Assembly (NCBI RefSeq): GCF_016086655.4
Contig: NC_052137.2
Coordinates: forward strand, 18,019,041 to 18,083,040
Reading direction: 5' to 3'
DNA from: Lepeophtheirus salmonis
Lineage: Eukaryota; Arthropoda; Copepoda; Siphonostomatoida; Caligidae
DNA length: 64,000 nt
Shown one piece after another: positions 11,630 to 23,519 of the stretch. The position numbers and the translations under genes are program-made. The notes beneath the pieces are model-generated. The model searched no databases, was not told where the DNA came from, and was given only the letters and a program-made list of their open reading frames with translations. Position 1 is the first letter of the stretch; each line of letters starts with the position of its first letter.

Positions 11630-11823
11630 CAGGGGGCCGCTGGAGGCGCAGTAAGAAAAATTCAAGAATCCACAGCTATTCACAATTTTTTTTTTTTTTT
11701 TTTTGGATAATTCAAAAACTCTTTTGCATAATTTGTCCAAATGATAAAAAAAAAACAAAAATTACTTAATTTGGGGGTCAGGGGGTTACAGCACCTCCAG
11801 GCATCGCCCTGCAGACGCTCCTG
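11630..11823 (-). repeat. Family R element (short reverse copy)
   Basis: CAGGGGGCCGCTGGAGG at the left and CCCTGCAGACGCTCCTG at the right are the family's inverted ends. Between them are one or two AT units, a 19-nt T run (11686-11704) and the ACAAAAATTACTTAATTTGG block. It is shorter than the other copies because the internal array is contracted. Confidence 0.6.
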
Positions 11824-12429
11824 GTCTATATGTTGTTCTTTAAACTAGTTGTTTAAAAAAATGGGTCATGCTGAGAAAGTTTTGGCAGCGACCTCTTTGT
11901 GGCTAATATTTATCTATATCTTTTATGTTAAACAATATTATCATTCATTATTTTGCTGCAAAACGAATGAATTATAATCATCTGATTTATTCCAGTTTCC
12001 TTTTACACTTAATAATCTACCAACGAAAAAAAAAAAAAAGATATATTTGTAAGAAACGGATTCAAGAGGATAGTTTTATAATAATAAGTATGTTGATATT
12101 TTTGATTTATGCACACAGAAAAGCCTTGTTAAACGTTATTCTGTAGCTATGGAAGGAAAATAACATTACTTTTTTTAGTTGTGTTATTTGTATTTATTTA
12201 TGCTACTTAAAAAATGAAACAAAGAAAATAGATAGTGACTACATATGTGACCCCTCAACATAAAGGCAATCTGGGATAAAAAAGAAAAAATTAAGAAAAT
12301 ATTTTTTTTCATGAGAATGGATCGTATGAGCAAAATATTATTGTTTGTTATTGGGTTATTATACCGGCTGGTTCATTGAAATCTGAATACTTTCTAATTA
12401 TATAATTAATGAAGGATCCTTGAAAGAAA

Positions 12430-13149
12430 TGAATTCATATCTCGGAATATTAAAGCATGAACAATTAACTATAAAGCAAAACAAACTTGAGCACTCTAGT
12501 TTACGTACACGTCGTCAAAATGATACTTGAACGTGATCGATGAATTTCCATTTGCGCACTCCAAGCAGTTGGGCTTCTTTAGGACCACCTCAACAAGCCC
12601 TAAACGTTAAAGAGGAAGAAGGACCCTGTCAAAAAGGCCAACTGGACCCGGAGGAGTTAAACAAAATCGCCCAGGCCAATCTTCTCAAGTACATGAGGGC
12701 CAATGCAAGAGATCTCGGAGTTTCATACATGACTGTCCAGAGAGCCTTCAAAAAAGTGTGGAGAAAGAGCCATGTGAGGGTAGAGAGGACAATTTTCACC
12801 TCTTTTTTTGACACTTTTGGCCTCCCTACAACCCTGATGAACACCCTCTCGATCACATCTTTTGGGTGCATGTGGAGGGGAAGACCTGCAGTGTCCGTTA
12901 TCCAAACACAGAGGCCCTCAAAGGCACTGTCAGACAGCACTGGAACACCAGTACAGAGGACTACATGCCAGGCCTCCCGCCGCCTGGAAGCCATTATTGC
13001 TGCTAAGGGTGGCTACCTTAATGATTAAGGAAGCTCAGATACACATCTATTTATAGTAATAATTTTGTTGAAATTCTATCGTTAATTAATAAATTATACC
13101 TAGTTGAAGTTTAAAATTCAAAGTGGTCAGATTTTAATGGACCACTCCG
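12430..13149 (+). mobile_element. Deleted Tc1/mariner element, copy 1 of the IIAAKGGY family
   Basis: One of three related copies (with 18096-18900 and 19985-20770). It has an open frame from 12540 to 13028, with the mariner N-terminus LDPEELNKIAQANLLKYMRA, ARDLGVSYMTVQRAFKKVWR and KSHVRVER. This jumps directly to the C-terminal end NPDEHPLDHIFWVHVEGK (a different frame) and SRRLEAIIAAKGGYLND before a stop. The first two catalytic Asp boxes are missing; the third (PLDHIFW) is retained. The right end carries the ITR, read inward as AGTGGTCCATTAAAATCTGA, next to a TA. Compared with the other two copies it has lost a further roughly 60 bp at the deletion point. It cannot encode active transposase. 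Confidence 0.75.
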
Positions 13150-13414
13150 TAGGAAAGGGAACTAGTTAATTCATGATTCTCCTCATTTAAAATTTAAGGC
13201 TTTAGAAATCTAGTTTTATCATTAAAGTATTCCTATATTCAACATTCTATATTGAATTTTAGTCAAGTGCAATAAAGCAGTTAAAAACTGAGGCTTCCAA
13301 TCAACGAATAAAAATATATCTTTTAATATAACTTCATTGATTATTTCAGTTTACTGGTCGCTTTTTTAGATTTACTCTCGACACTTTCTCATAAGGTGTA
13401 ACATAAATTCATTA

Positions 13415-13570
13415 GTTTCCAGGAAAAAATAATAAATTGATTTTATGTATTTGAAGAAGTCATATCCGGCCCAAAAAGAGTCTCACGAACTGAATGATGT
13501 CTTAAAACTATTGTTAACATAATTGAGAATCACAAATTATCCCAGATATTTTGAATACAAGACCTACTTC
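13415..13570 (+). repeat. MITE-A interior fragment
   Basis: ATAAATTGATTTTATGTATT, then a decayed middle, then CACAAATTATCCCAGATATT and TTGAATACAAGACC parallel 15560-15690 of the fuller copy. Both termini are missing. Confidence 0.4.
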
Positions 13571-13939
13571 CCCCATGCAGACTTATTTTCATTACCCTTC
13601 TAGATACATACATATGTTCTTTTACTCCCCCGCCCCCCCCATATTTTTACTATACTAATCAAATGTATTTTTTGAGAAAGAATGTTTTATTTTTTTTAAA
13701 CTAAAGTTTTATGCTATCAAATATTGTTTCTATATAAAGTGACCTTCTTTTTTTTTAGAATTGGTCACTTAAAAAAAAATGTTCACTTCTATTTCTATTT
13801 TTTTCAAACTTTGTGACGTTATCCTGGCATGTATTCAGGTCTTCAGATTGGGGACCCAAAACTTGCAGTATCATGACTAAATGACTAAAAGCGTTATTTT
13901 TATGAAATCAAGAAAAAACAACTAGAAACTCTGATATGT

Positions 13940-14230
13940 CCAAATACTATATTTTGCTATATTTTTTATTCAATATGTCCTCCTTTACAAACAATAAAAG
14001 CCTCGACCCACCTGAGAATAGATTGTTCATGACTTAGCACGCTGGTAGCTCGGAACGAATACAAATTTTGATGAGAGGAGTTCGATACATTCTTCTCTAT
14101 GACATTCTAACCTGAAAGGTCTAAGGGGTTCAGACCAGGCTGGAGGAGGACCACATGAAGGCAGGCCAGAAGTTAGTAATATTGTTGCTGCAAAAGTTTA
14201 TTTTATTCTTGGCTGTGTCGGAGACAGAAC
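13940..14230 (-). pseudogene. Mariner transposase C-terminal fragment
   Basis: On the minus strand, read over several frame shifts: TNFWPAFMWSSSS, then a PL.F.VR segment with RRMYRTP, and finally RWVEAFIVCKGGHIE followed by a stop. This is the mariner C-terminus (WPPSSPDLNPLDF..., then R..A.IA..GGHIE). The segment upstream at 14231-14480 shows nothing recognisable. It is a relic of a different lineage from the neighbouring 12.4-kb element. Confidence 0.6.
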
Positions 14231-14483
14231 TAAAAATAATGGGCACTAAATGTCCTCCCATCATGCGTGTACTTTACAATTTTTGAACAGATCAACATAC
14301 AATTATTTTAAAGAACTTTGCACATTATAAACTTTCTAAACTCAAACATTCTCTATCTAAAAATGAACGAGGTTCTCTGATTTAAAATGTGTCTTGTTCC
14401 CTTCAAAGTAGCTATGGGGTTTGTGAGTTGCCATTTTCTTCATTTTTTTTCAAGATTGTTTTTGTGTGGCCTAATCTCATTTA

Positions 14484-14970
14484 CAAGGTGTTCCAAATGA
14501 ATTGGTGAAATCTGTAAAACTTATAAAGAACGAACTATTTGGGGTAGAAACTAATTACATTTAATTATTTATAATGAAATCCGCCTTTCTTTATGAACTT
14601 GACGCCGGAAACTTTAACAGGCCAGGGCGACCTCTGGCAGATCCAGCATTGCCATTGTACGGTAAATGGACTTCTTCAGGCCCTCCACAGATGAATGGTA
14701 CTTGGCACAAGCCTCATGGTCGACCATTTCCAGAGATAGAAATATCATCTGTTCAGGTCTTTTTGCTGCCCTAAAATTTGGTCTCCAAATGTGAGCGCTT
14801 TTTGCGGCCAATACATCCTGCAATTTATGGGCCCCTGTCTTGTTGTAAAAGCTCAAAATCAGAACCAGTACAATCCGCACGAAGTGGCCCGGGACTGCCA
14901 AAGCTTTTGGTATCGTGTGACCGAGGTTATCAAGAGGTATAGATTTTCCCAATTTATCTGGACCACCCTG
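14484..14970 (-). mobile_element. Deleted mariner element with both ITRs
   Basis: The ends are inverted repeats: CAAGGTGTTCCAAATGAATT on the left and, read inward, CAGGGTGGTCCAGATAAATT on the right, with similarity continuing to GAAAATCT. A TA precedes the left end. The minus-strand frame enters directly at the second catalytic box (LQQD in one frame, TGAHKLQDVLAAKSAHIWR in the next). It then gives SLEMVDHEACAKYHSSVEG and SIYRTMAMLDLPEVALAC. The N-terminal HTH domain and first Asp box are absent. The 487-bp length compares with about 1.3 kb for intact mariners, so this is a non-autonomous deletion derivative. Confidence 0.75.
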
Positions 14971-15400
14971 CATATTCATGTATGCTCGGACAAATTCAAA
15001 TGTCACCTATAAACTACTAATAGCTCACGCAGATAAAATCAATAATAATAAATTGGCTAAGAACTGTTCCTCGTATTGTTATTTTCTTTTAACTTTCTTT
15101 AACAATTGAAATATAATTTAAAAAGAATTTTGTTACTTTGTGTGTTGATATATTTTGTATACGTTGAACATGTGTATAGAAAAAGGTTATTTTACTAGTA
15201 TCTATTACTACTAACGAACATTCCTCCTTCTAAGGTAAATCCACCTCATGTTCAGAGGTTTTTTCTTCTTTAAACCTAGAGATTTTGTTCTTTTGTTTAT
15301 TGTTGCTGGCTTAAGCAAGTTTTAAATAGACTATCCAACAAAATATACGTTGGAACTTAATAACAAAAACAATATTGAACAACAATGAAGAAGAGTAGAA

Positions 15401-15745
15401 ATGTCCCCCGTCAACCCAAAAGCAAGCTAGAAAGATTTTTGCTCAAAATAGAGTGTGGATTACATTTCTATTATCAGACAAATTATTTTTATTTCCCCAT
15501 TTGAGACGCTGCAGATGCTACTTAAAGTCCCAAAATTGATTGTCACAATAAAAAAAATGATAAATTGATTGATTTTATTTGAAAGGAGTTAAATCGGGGG
15601 CGATATAAGTACCTTATAATAAATAAAGAGTCTAATCTATAGCTAAAATAATTTCTAAATTAATCCCACAAATTTGAATACAAATCCCATAATCGACACA
15701 AATACGTCATTGAAATATTGGCCAGTATTTCAGCTGAAGTGAAAA
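15401..15745 (+). mobile_element. MITE-A copy
   Basis: Starts ATGTCCCCCGTCAACCCAAA and runs through GCAAGCTAGAAAGATTTTTG, GAGTGTGGATTACATTTCTA, an AAATTGATTGTCACAATAAA block and CACAAATTTGAATACAAATC. The same landmarks appear in the same order at 31.1, 38.0 and 52.4 kb, and in reverse at 43.4 and 61.1 kb. The right TIR is not clear here. There is no coding capacity. Confidence 0.6.
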
Positions 15746-15749
15746 AAAA

Positions 15750-18093
15750 TATTTTTTTTTCCTCTTCTACTATTGACATTAATAACAGTAATAAAAAGTT
15801 TTCTTTCAAAACTTCTTAGATACCAAAAAATTGGAATGGGCAGCGTTATCTAGGAATATAATCCCTATTCATGAGCTGGACTTTCTCTGTTCAATAGTGG
15901 AAAGTTTTTCTTTCCGCCGAAAAGAGCAGCACACATCAATTTCCTCCAAATTCCTTGGTACTTAAGATGGAATTATCCCACCAACTATATGAAGAACAGG
16001 CTGATAAAATGTCACGGATGAAAAGCAATTTACTCCCTAATTTCAAATATGTCCGGGTTGTTTATTTTTTAATACTCCTTATAAGCAAAATGTGCAACAC
16101 AGTTATTTATGTATTTGAGAGTTGCAGCCCGATATTATGCCTTCTCTTTTTAGATTCCAAGGGCGTGTCAGTCTTCGTGGAACTATGCTTGGGACATAAT
16201 GTACTACTACCTCTCATTGTCGAGTAAAAACTTAAAATTCTTACACATATTTATACAAAAGTATAAGAAATTACAGAATAATTATTCCCGTTTTTTTATC
16301 CTTTATTTTTACACTGGGAAGTAAAAATCCTTCTTTATGCATGGAAATAAAATAAATTCTTCTTACTCCCATTTTTTTCTAAATTACTCCACTTGGGGTA
16401 ATTTACTTCTGTTCCCCGACCACTATTTTAGAAGTGGAAAAAAAAAAAAGAACACACCCATCAACTATTTTTCCTTTTCTAATCCCTGTTTCTTCTTTTT
16501 GCAAATCTCTTTATTAACTTTCCGTACCGCCAAGAACTATAGGGGCCAATGCCCTCCTACTTTCGTCAAAAAAATCTTGGAAACACCTCTGATGACGTCA
16601 CCCTTACATCATTCACAACCCCTTGAAAATACTTTCTGGCGCCGGTGCATATTATAGGCACACAATAAATTGTAATCAATAATAAGTATATTATTGCAAA
16701 TAAAAATAAAAAGAGTCTGCGAAACCTGTTGTACAATCTTCATTAATTGGAGAAGTAATATTAAAAAAATAACATCCCAATCAGCTCTCGATATATGTAA
16801 TTATAAACATTATGTAGTTAGAAATATCAACCAGGTATTACCTCCCTATAATAATGTGGTACCGTAGCACTTGGAAGCACCAATGTGGCATAAACCATTG
16901 TAACAGTTATGCAACGATGTTATTTATGACCTGTAGCTGACTTGATTATAATGTTGTGAAAGTGAGCAAAAGATCAACTCCATGACTCAATTCTCTTGTT
17001 CTTTTGAGCATATGACGTCATAACAATGTATTGTTCACTCAGTGTGAAAACATACTAACTGACAAAGCATAAAATAATGAATTTAATACACTTTTTGGAG
17101 GTAAACATAGATAGAGATTGTAATTTTGTAATTTTTTTTTTGGTCAAAAGTCAATATTTTCCATATTTCAGATGCACAAATATACTAACTACAATGTGCT
17201 ATGAATGTATTAAGTGTGAAATCATGCTATATGGCTTTAACTGGGCAATAGAGCGTCTTCACATGAGGTCTCAATTTTGACTTTGTCAATTTTGGGGGCC
17301 TGGACAACGACGTTTTATAATACAGAAAGCCTTTTTTTCATAGTATGAAAAAATAATGAAGTATATTTTTATACAAGTTGCTACTTGTATAACTTGAAAC
17401 CAAAAAGTGAGATGATTAATTGTAAATGAAGGATGCACAGTATTAACTATTTTAATACAAATTCATAAAATTGAAGTATTCTATGGCACATTATAAACTT
17501 ATGTTACTAATAAATACATAATAACTTTGTAATAGTTATAGATCAGAATGAAATGTTAATATCAATGTAATGTTGGTAATTAGAATGACCCATATTGTAA
17601 TTAAATAATGGAATTTAAGACGAACAAATTGCAATTTGTACAACTTACTATACAAGTTGTAACTTGTGCAAACAGCCCAGATTGATCACAACTGATATAA
17701 AGTGTTATATTTGATACTTATTTAGAAACAATATTTCTTTTATAGTCTATAAAATATAATATTTTTTCCACTATTTTGAGTTTTAATCCCGAGATATATT
17801 AGGTTATGTTAAAAAGTATTTAATTTCTTCACATAATCTCAAGTATTTTGGGTATTATAAAAAATAACCCGAAAGCTGACAAGGTGACCCTGACAATTAG
17901 AAGAATGAATGGAAGAGAGCAGCTTAGATGTTATGACATTTCATTAGATTGGCTGTGAAATGGAATGAATAACCACATACCCCACTCCGTACACAGTAAG
18001 GAGATAGGCAGGAATTACTCCATTTTGATACTTAATTCTACTCTGAGTCCAACAAGGACTTATAATTATAACTCTCCATCAAATCCTCAGCAT
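15750..18093. other. Non-coding stretch
   Basis: Two reading frames of 90-106 codons (15955-16227, 16337-16657) show no family resemblance and no convincing splice sites. A segment of 16400-16480 (AAAGAACACACCCATCAAC) resembles repeat material also present near 40.66 and 44.18 kb. A half copy of repeat D lies around 17255-17340. Nothing else was recognised. Confidence 0.45.
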
Positions 18094-18095
18094 TA

Positions 18096-18900
18096 CTGAA
18101 TGGTCCATTAAAAGCTGAACTCTTTAAATTTTTTAAATTCAACAAGATATAATTAATTGATTAGTAATAGAAATTCAACAAAATTAATAAAATACGTAGA
18201 TGTGTGTTTGAGCTATCTTAGTCATTAATGTAGCCGCCCTTAGCGGCAATGATGGCTTACAGACGGCGGATGTAGTCCTCTGTCATTGCGGCCCTTTGAT
18301 GACTGAAAGTGGTTTTGAGGGCCTTAGTATTTGGATGATGGGCAATGCAGTCCTTTCCCTCGACATGCGCCCAAAAGCTGTAGTCAAGGGGGATGTCATC
18401 AGGGTTATAGGGAGGCCAAAAGTGTCAAAAACGACCTTAAAAGAACTCAAAAGAGTGTTGTAACGAAGGAGATGGGTTTATGTCATTGAGAGGTGTCAAA
18501 AGTGGCCTCTCCACCCTCACAAGGCTCTTTCCAACCACTTTTTTGATAGCTCTTTGGATAGTCTATTGTGAAACCCCCGTGATCGCTTCCATGGGCAATC
18601 ATGGGCTTGAGGGTATTGGCCTGGGCCGTTTTCTTTCATTCCTCCGGGTATAGTTTGGGCTTTTTGACAGAACCCTTCTTCCTCTCCAACGTTTCGGAAC
18701 TGCTGACGGAGTAGACGGTGGTCCTCAAGACGCCCAACTGCTTGGAGTGGGCGAATGGAAATTTGGGGCTCACTAATGATTTAGAGATATGGCATAATCA
18801 AAAACCGTGGTTTGGTTGTGTAATGAAAGCATCATAATTAAAAATAACAGGAAATAAAAATGTAATTTAATCCCACTGCAAGTCTTAGGCCTCCACCCTG
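18096..18900 (-). mobile_element. Deleted Tc1/mariner element, copy 2 of the IIAAKGGY family
   Basis: TA dinucleotides flank both ends. Read inward, the ends are CTGAATGGTCCATTAAAAGC and CAGGGTGGAGGCCTAAGACT, which are weakly similar. On the minus strand the element has an N-terminal part decayed by frameshifts and VRVERPLLTPLNDINPSP. It then jumps to LDYSFWAHVEGKDCIAHHPN, TKALKTTFSHQRAAMTEDY and AIIAAKGGYIND before a stop. Typical transposases of this type are about 340 residues; here the whole catalytic core between the HTH and the third Asp box is gone. The third Asp (PLDYSFW) remains. It is the best-preserved C-terminus of the three copies. Confidence 0.75.
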
Positions 18901-19984
18901 TATAATTAAATAAAATACATTGTTATTTCTAAGATTATGTAGTGAAATGAGTTCTAGAGTTATAAGTGCATACTCATAAATGAGTCCTCTGCTGAAAAAT
19001 AGGCAAAAAAACTTTGCTTACCCATCAGTTAGTGAAATAGTTGAAAAAATATTTTTGTGCATATTTTTGCAGCATGGTATGTATAGAAAATAATTTGTTT
19101 TTTTTTAAGGATCATGGACTTCTAATCCCATTAAGCATATAATTAAACGTTTCCTTACCCAAATTTACTTATGGTTAATTAATGAAACTGCATCATTAAA
19201 TGAATTATTATATAATTTAGGTAGTTGTGATGTATTAATTAGAGCACTCTACAATTTATACTAATCCCTTTATGTTTCAATATTTATGCCAATTCATTTA
19301 GAGTGCAGATATGAATTGTAGAACAATTTTAAAGTGGGTAATTGTGAAGGCTTTTTTACTTATAACTCTTTTTTAAGTGAAGAAAATACTTTAGATTTCA
19401 AGTACTAATATACTTATGACTAAAGGTGTCAGGGTTTCCACTAAAATTCCCTACGCTAATAATCAGCTGTGTTTGTTTATCTATGACGTAAACTAACAAA
19501 TGGCTGAAATATTTAAAAAACGCTTAGCTGTACATATAATTTCAGTATTAATTTTCATTCAGAGGATCGAGTGTGGAGATTGAAAGATTTTTTTTTGTCA
19601 AGTTCTCTTTTCATCATGGCAAAAAAAAGAAGGTTTTGTTACTAATTTTTATTCTGGTTATGAAACTGAATCAACGAATCTCTTCATATCACCTTATTCT
19701 TTCTCTTAGGAGGAATACTCCAAGGTTCTGGCTATGATTTATTCTTAGACAAAGCAACTTCTGAGTATTAAAGAGCTTGTTCTAAACAAAATCACTCCAA
19801 GACTACTCGCCCAAATTAATACACTCCAATTTACCTTACTTTTTCTATGGATGGATAAATATAACTTGTCTGTAACCTCATAGTGAATATGAGAGGAAAT
19901 GCGTTAAGGACGAAAAATTATCACACGTTCATTGATTATTATTTACATCTATTATTTTAATCGTTGCAAAATATTAAAAGTATA

Positions 19985-20770
19985 CCAAGTGGTCCATAAA
20001 AATCTGAACACTTTGAATTTTAAACTTCAACAAGATATCATTTATTAATTAACAATATAATTTCAACAAAATAAATATTATATATAGATGTGTATCTGAG
20101 CTCTCTTAATCATTAATGCACACACCCTTAGCAGCAATAATGGCTTCCAGGCGGCGGGAGGCCTAGCAACCTTTGAGAACTGTCATGGCTTCCCAGTGCC
20201 GATTGACAGTGGTTTTGAGGTCCTCAGTGTTTGGATGATGGACATTGTAGTACTTCGAATAACACCAAAAATGAGCAGTCAAGGGGTTTGGTATCAGGCC
20301 TGTATGTGGGCTAACAGTGTCATTAAAAGACTTTAAAAGAGCTCAAAAGAGTCATGCAACAAAGGAGATGGGTTTATGTCATTGAGAGGTATCAAAAGTG
20401 GCCTCTCCACCCTCACAAGTCTCTTTCCACCCACTGTATTGATAGCTTTCTGGACAGTCTACTGTAAAACGCTGAAATTTCATGCATGGATCCTCGTGAA
20501 CTTGAGGGGATTGGCCTGGGCTATTTTCTTTTACACCTCCAGATCTAGCTTGGTCTTTTTGACAGAAACCTTTTTCCTTTACAACGTTTCAGACTTGCTG
20601 ACGGCGTATATGGTGGTCCTATGACCGCCAAACCGCTCGGAGTCCATGAATGGAAATTTGTCAATCACGTTCAAGTGCCATTTTCTCGACTTCTACAAAT
20701 GCTAGAGAGCTCACGTTTGTTTGTTTGGTAACTAATTGTTTATCCATTAATATACCGAAATGGGTTCTGT
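19985..20770 (-). mobile_element. Deleted Tc1/mariner element, copy 3 of the IIAAKGGY family
   Basis: The left end AAGTGGTCCATAAAAATCTG sits next to a TA. The C-terminal part is degraded (CATTAATGCACACACCC corresponds to the GGYIND codons with stops). The middle shows VERPLLIPLNDINPSPLLHD, with the same deletion junction as 18096-18900. The 5-prime non-coding part (near 20660-20765) aligns with 12438-12535, for example CACTTGAACGTGAT on the minus strand. The shared junction indicates that copies 2 and 3 descend from one already-deleted element. Confidence 0.7.
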
Positions 20771-21589
20771 TAACATTAACTCAAAAGTAGTCCGGTATGG
20801 GCTTTCTCCAGCTGTTTTCTGGCTCAATCCGGCATGCCTATGTGCCGACACAGTGCCTCAATTAGCCGTTAGTTTATGCATAATAGTTAACTGTTATTAT
20901 TTTTAATGCATGCAAACAAAAAGAAGGAATGTATCTTGATATATTTTATCATGATTTATTTGATAAAAGAGTCGTCGGATGCCGTGGAACAAGGAAATGT
21001 GTTTCATTTTTATTCTGTCTATCTTGTTATCGTTTTTTAAGCTTTTAAGGTCCCATGATTATCCATTACAAATATCGTGCGTCTGAAGTTCAATATGTAT
21101 TATTTTATGATCACTTAACTACAGATGGAAAACCTATCAAGGGATCCTTAGATGGGTCGAATCAATATATGATGAACTATAAATATAGTCTAATTGTGGC
21201 AATTTTCCAGTGGGTCTTGCTGGTAATTCACTAATTACCATAAGTATATCAAATATGTCCGACAGTGACTTGTAGTTAGTAATCAGAAAATGCTTTGTAC
21301 TGCCCAATAATCCGTTACCATATTATTTAAGTACTAATTAGACATCAACAGACAGGCAAGTTTTGTTTTAATAATATAGAAGATATCAGAAAATCTTCAT
21401 AGAAATCACCAGTTTTATTTTTATAAAGTCTTCTTGCAACTATAAAATGAGATTTCTGTTCTAAATACAATGCTGCGATATTCCTAAGTATTAGAGCCGT
21501 ATAATATATGTCCTAAAGCCTGAAACAATTTTGTGTACATAGTTGCAGCATGATTTTATAAGTGTAAGTCCATACGTTGAGTCCAACCA

Positions 21590-22165
21590 GTTGGAAGGAC
21601 TCAGTCTCTCCTTATAAAATCTCCAGATCTTGCCCTCAACTACTTTTACAACAGGGGCAAGGCGATACAGTCTAAATTATGTTTCTCCATTATTTTCCTC
21701 ACAAGTATCCCTGGAGTAGTACGCTGTTCACTGCTGTATAAAGTTCGTCTAATTTTTTGGTTGTCCAGACATCTCAAACCAAAGAAAAATGGAATCGGGT
21801 CCTTGTTGAAATATCTCCCCTAGACTGTGTTAATTTTTTTCTAGCCTTCCACGCCAGAATACAGTCCTTTAAGCCTTCTTCTTCCGATTAGAGAATTTTA
21901 CTAGCTGAAGTTAGGTCGCCCTCCTTCATAAATTCATCTTTAGTCCTTAGTGTTGGGCTAAAAATTAATGGACCATTAGGACCCAGAAGGGGAAGCAGGG
22001 AACTGAAATACCTACCCATGATTATTATATGTCTCAAAATTACGGTCGGTCTGTATTGTTTGACCACTGACAGGAACTCTGTTGATCCCAAATGATCTCT
22101 ATTCGATAAATTATATTATATAACTTCTAGGAATTTTTCCTTAATTATTTTAGCCCAGAAGTCCT
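21590..22165 (-). pseudogene. Probable LINE reverse-transcriptase C-terminal relic
   Basis: The minus strand reads EDFWAKIIKEKFLEVI, then STEFLSVVKQYRPTVILRHI, LLPLLGPNGPLIFSPTLRT and KDEFMKEGDLTSASKIL. After a stop come LKDCILAWKARKKLTQSRG and LDELYTAVNSVLLQGYL. The opening resembles the SEDLWA.RIKN.F segment at 59.9 kb, and spacing and style match the post-thumb region of L1-like LINE ORF2 proteins. Multiple stops are present. Confidence is moderate because no catalytic RT motif lies in the fragment. Confidence 0.4.
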
Positions 22166-22877
22166 CACAGTCAAGAAATCTTTTGATCTAGTGAAAAATT
22201 GAATGTTTGTCACATAGATTTAGTTTCTCAAGATCAAAGTGCCCGTCATTTTCGGTTTCTTTTATTATTACATACTGCATCAATACTAATGACTCGAATC
22301 AATTGTAATTTATTTCCTGATAAAGGTATTCATTGATTTATAGGTGGGGAAATGAAAAATACAACTCAATGAGCAATATTCTGTAGCTCAGTTCAGTACT
22401 CAAAGCTGCTATTGCGAACATATGTAGGACATATTATAATATATATATTTCATATTGATGAATCATGGGTGTATATGACTACAATTACTAAGAGTTGAGT
22501 CAATGGACTTGGAAGTTTACATAAGTATAGTTATGAATAAGATAAAAACGATAGGATATTATATAGTTGACTCTACATGCATCGGTGTAAATAGGAATAG
22601 CTAATATCAATTCATGTTGATAATCATTATTATCCACTATCAAAAAAATTAAACTCTCGATAAAAATTTGATTTTTATTGCTGAGTTCATCAATATTTAT
22701 CTTTTCCTTAGTGTCCCTGTTTTATTTGTAAGTTATAGTACACTTTTGTATGATAGACATACTTGTATCTACGAACATTGTACATAGGCCCTTAATTACT
22801 GGCACCAGGGGCATCTGGAACCCCAACTTTTTTTTCCAATGGTAATATTTATCGGTACATTAATCGTGAGTAATATT

Positions 22878-23490
22878 GTGTCGGTCCAGTTCATTTCAGT
22901 CCCAGGAAAGGCACAACAGGTGTCCAAACGGTTATTTTTTTTTGGGGGGGGGATTTTTTATTTTGAAGAAAAAACTAAAAATAAAATTTTTACGGAAAAA
23001 AAATAGAAAATATTTAATTTTTTTGGAAAATTTTCTCGATAATTCACGACCATTCTAAAAAGAAACCCATAGATTAAACTTTTTGGGAAAAATAATTCAA
23101 AACCCCAAAGTTATTCCCATAAAATAATTTTTTTGGGGAAAAAAATTCAATTATTAACTTTTTTGGAAAAAAGTTTCAAAAATCTACAACTGTTCTGAAA
23201 TAATTCGATATATTACATTTTTTGGAGAAAAATTTCAAAAATTCTAAGCTGTTTAGAGGGGGAAAGGGGGAGTCACTACCACCTCCATCTTACACCTGCT
23301 AACGCCCCTGGTTCCTATAGATCCTTCAGACCCTCAGCGCTAAAACTGATGATCAAAAAAGTAATACTTCTGAGTGACATTATAAAGAACCGAACTTTAT
23401 AAACTTATAGAAGTGATATGCAGGACTGAACTGGACTGGACCGAGACTAAATAAGGACAGATACAATATTTATGGTGAGTCAGTTAGTTT
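22878..23490. mobile_element. MITE-C (hAT-like) copy split by a family R element
   Basis: The left part AATATTGTGTCGGTCCAGTT and right part GGTTCCTATAGATCCTTCAG ... AAGAACCGAACTTTATAAAC correspond to MITE-C sequence at 9395-9500 and 8455-8590. Between them, 22917-23310 is family R, so R inserted into MITE-C. Confidence 0.5.
22917..23310 (-). repeat. Family R element nested in MITE-C
   Basis: Starts CAGGTGTCCAAACGG and then a G run, includes at least four AT units with the phrase TTCAAAAATCTACAACTGTT, and ends in GAGTCACTACCACCTCC ... CTAACGCCCCTG. No clear target duplication is seen (flanks CACAA and GTTCC). Confidence 0.55.
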
Positions 23491-23519
23491 TCTCTTTTTC
23501 CCTCTGTTGATGGCCAATA

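Noticed and set aside
12629..12994. 121-codon minus-strand frame
   Set aside because: Opposite-strand shadow of the deleted mariner copy at 12.4 kb.
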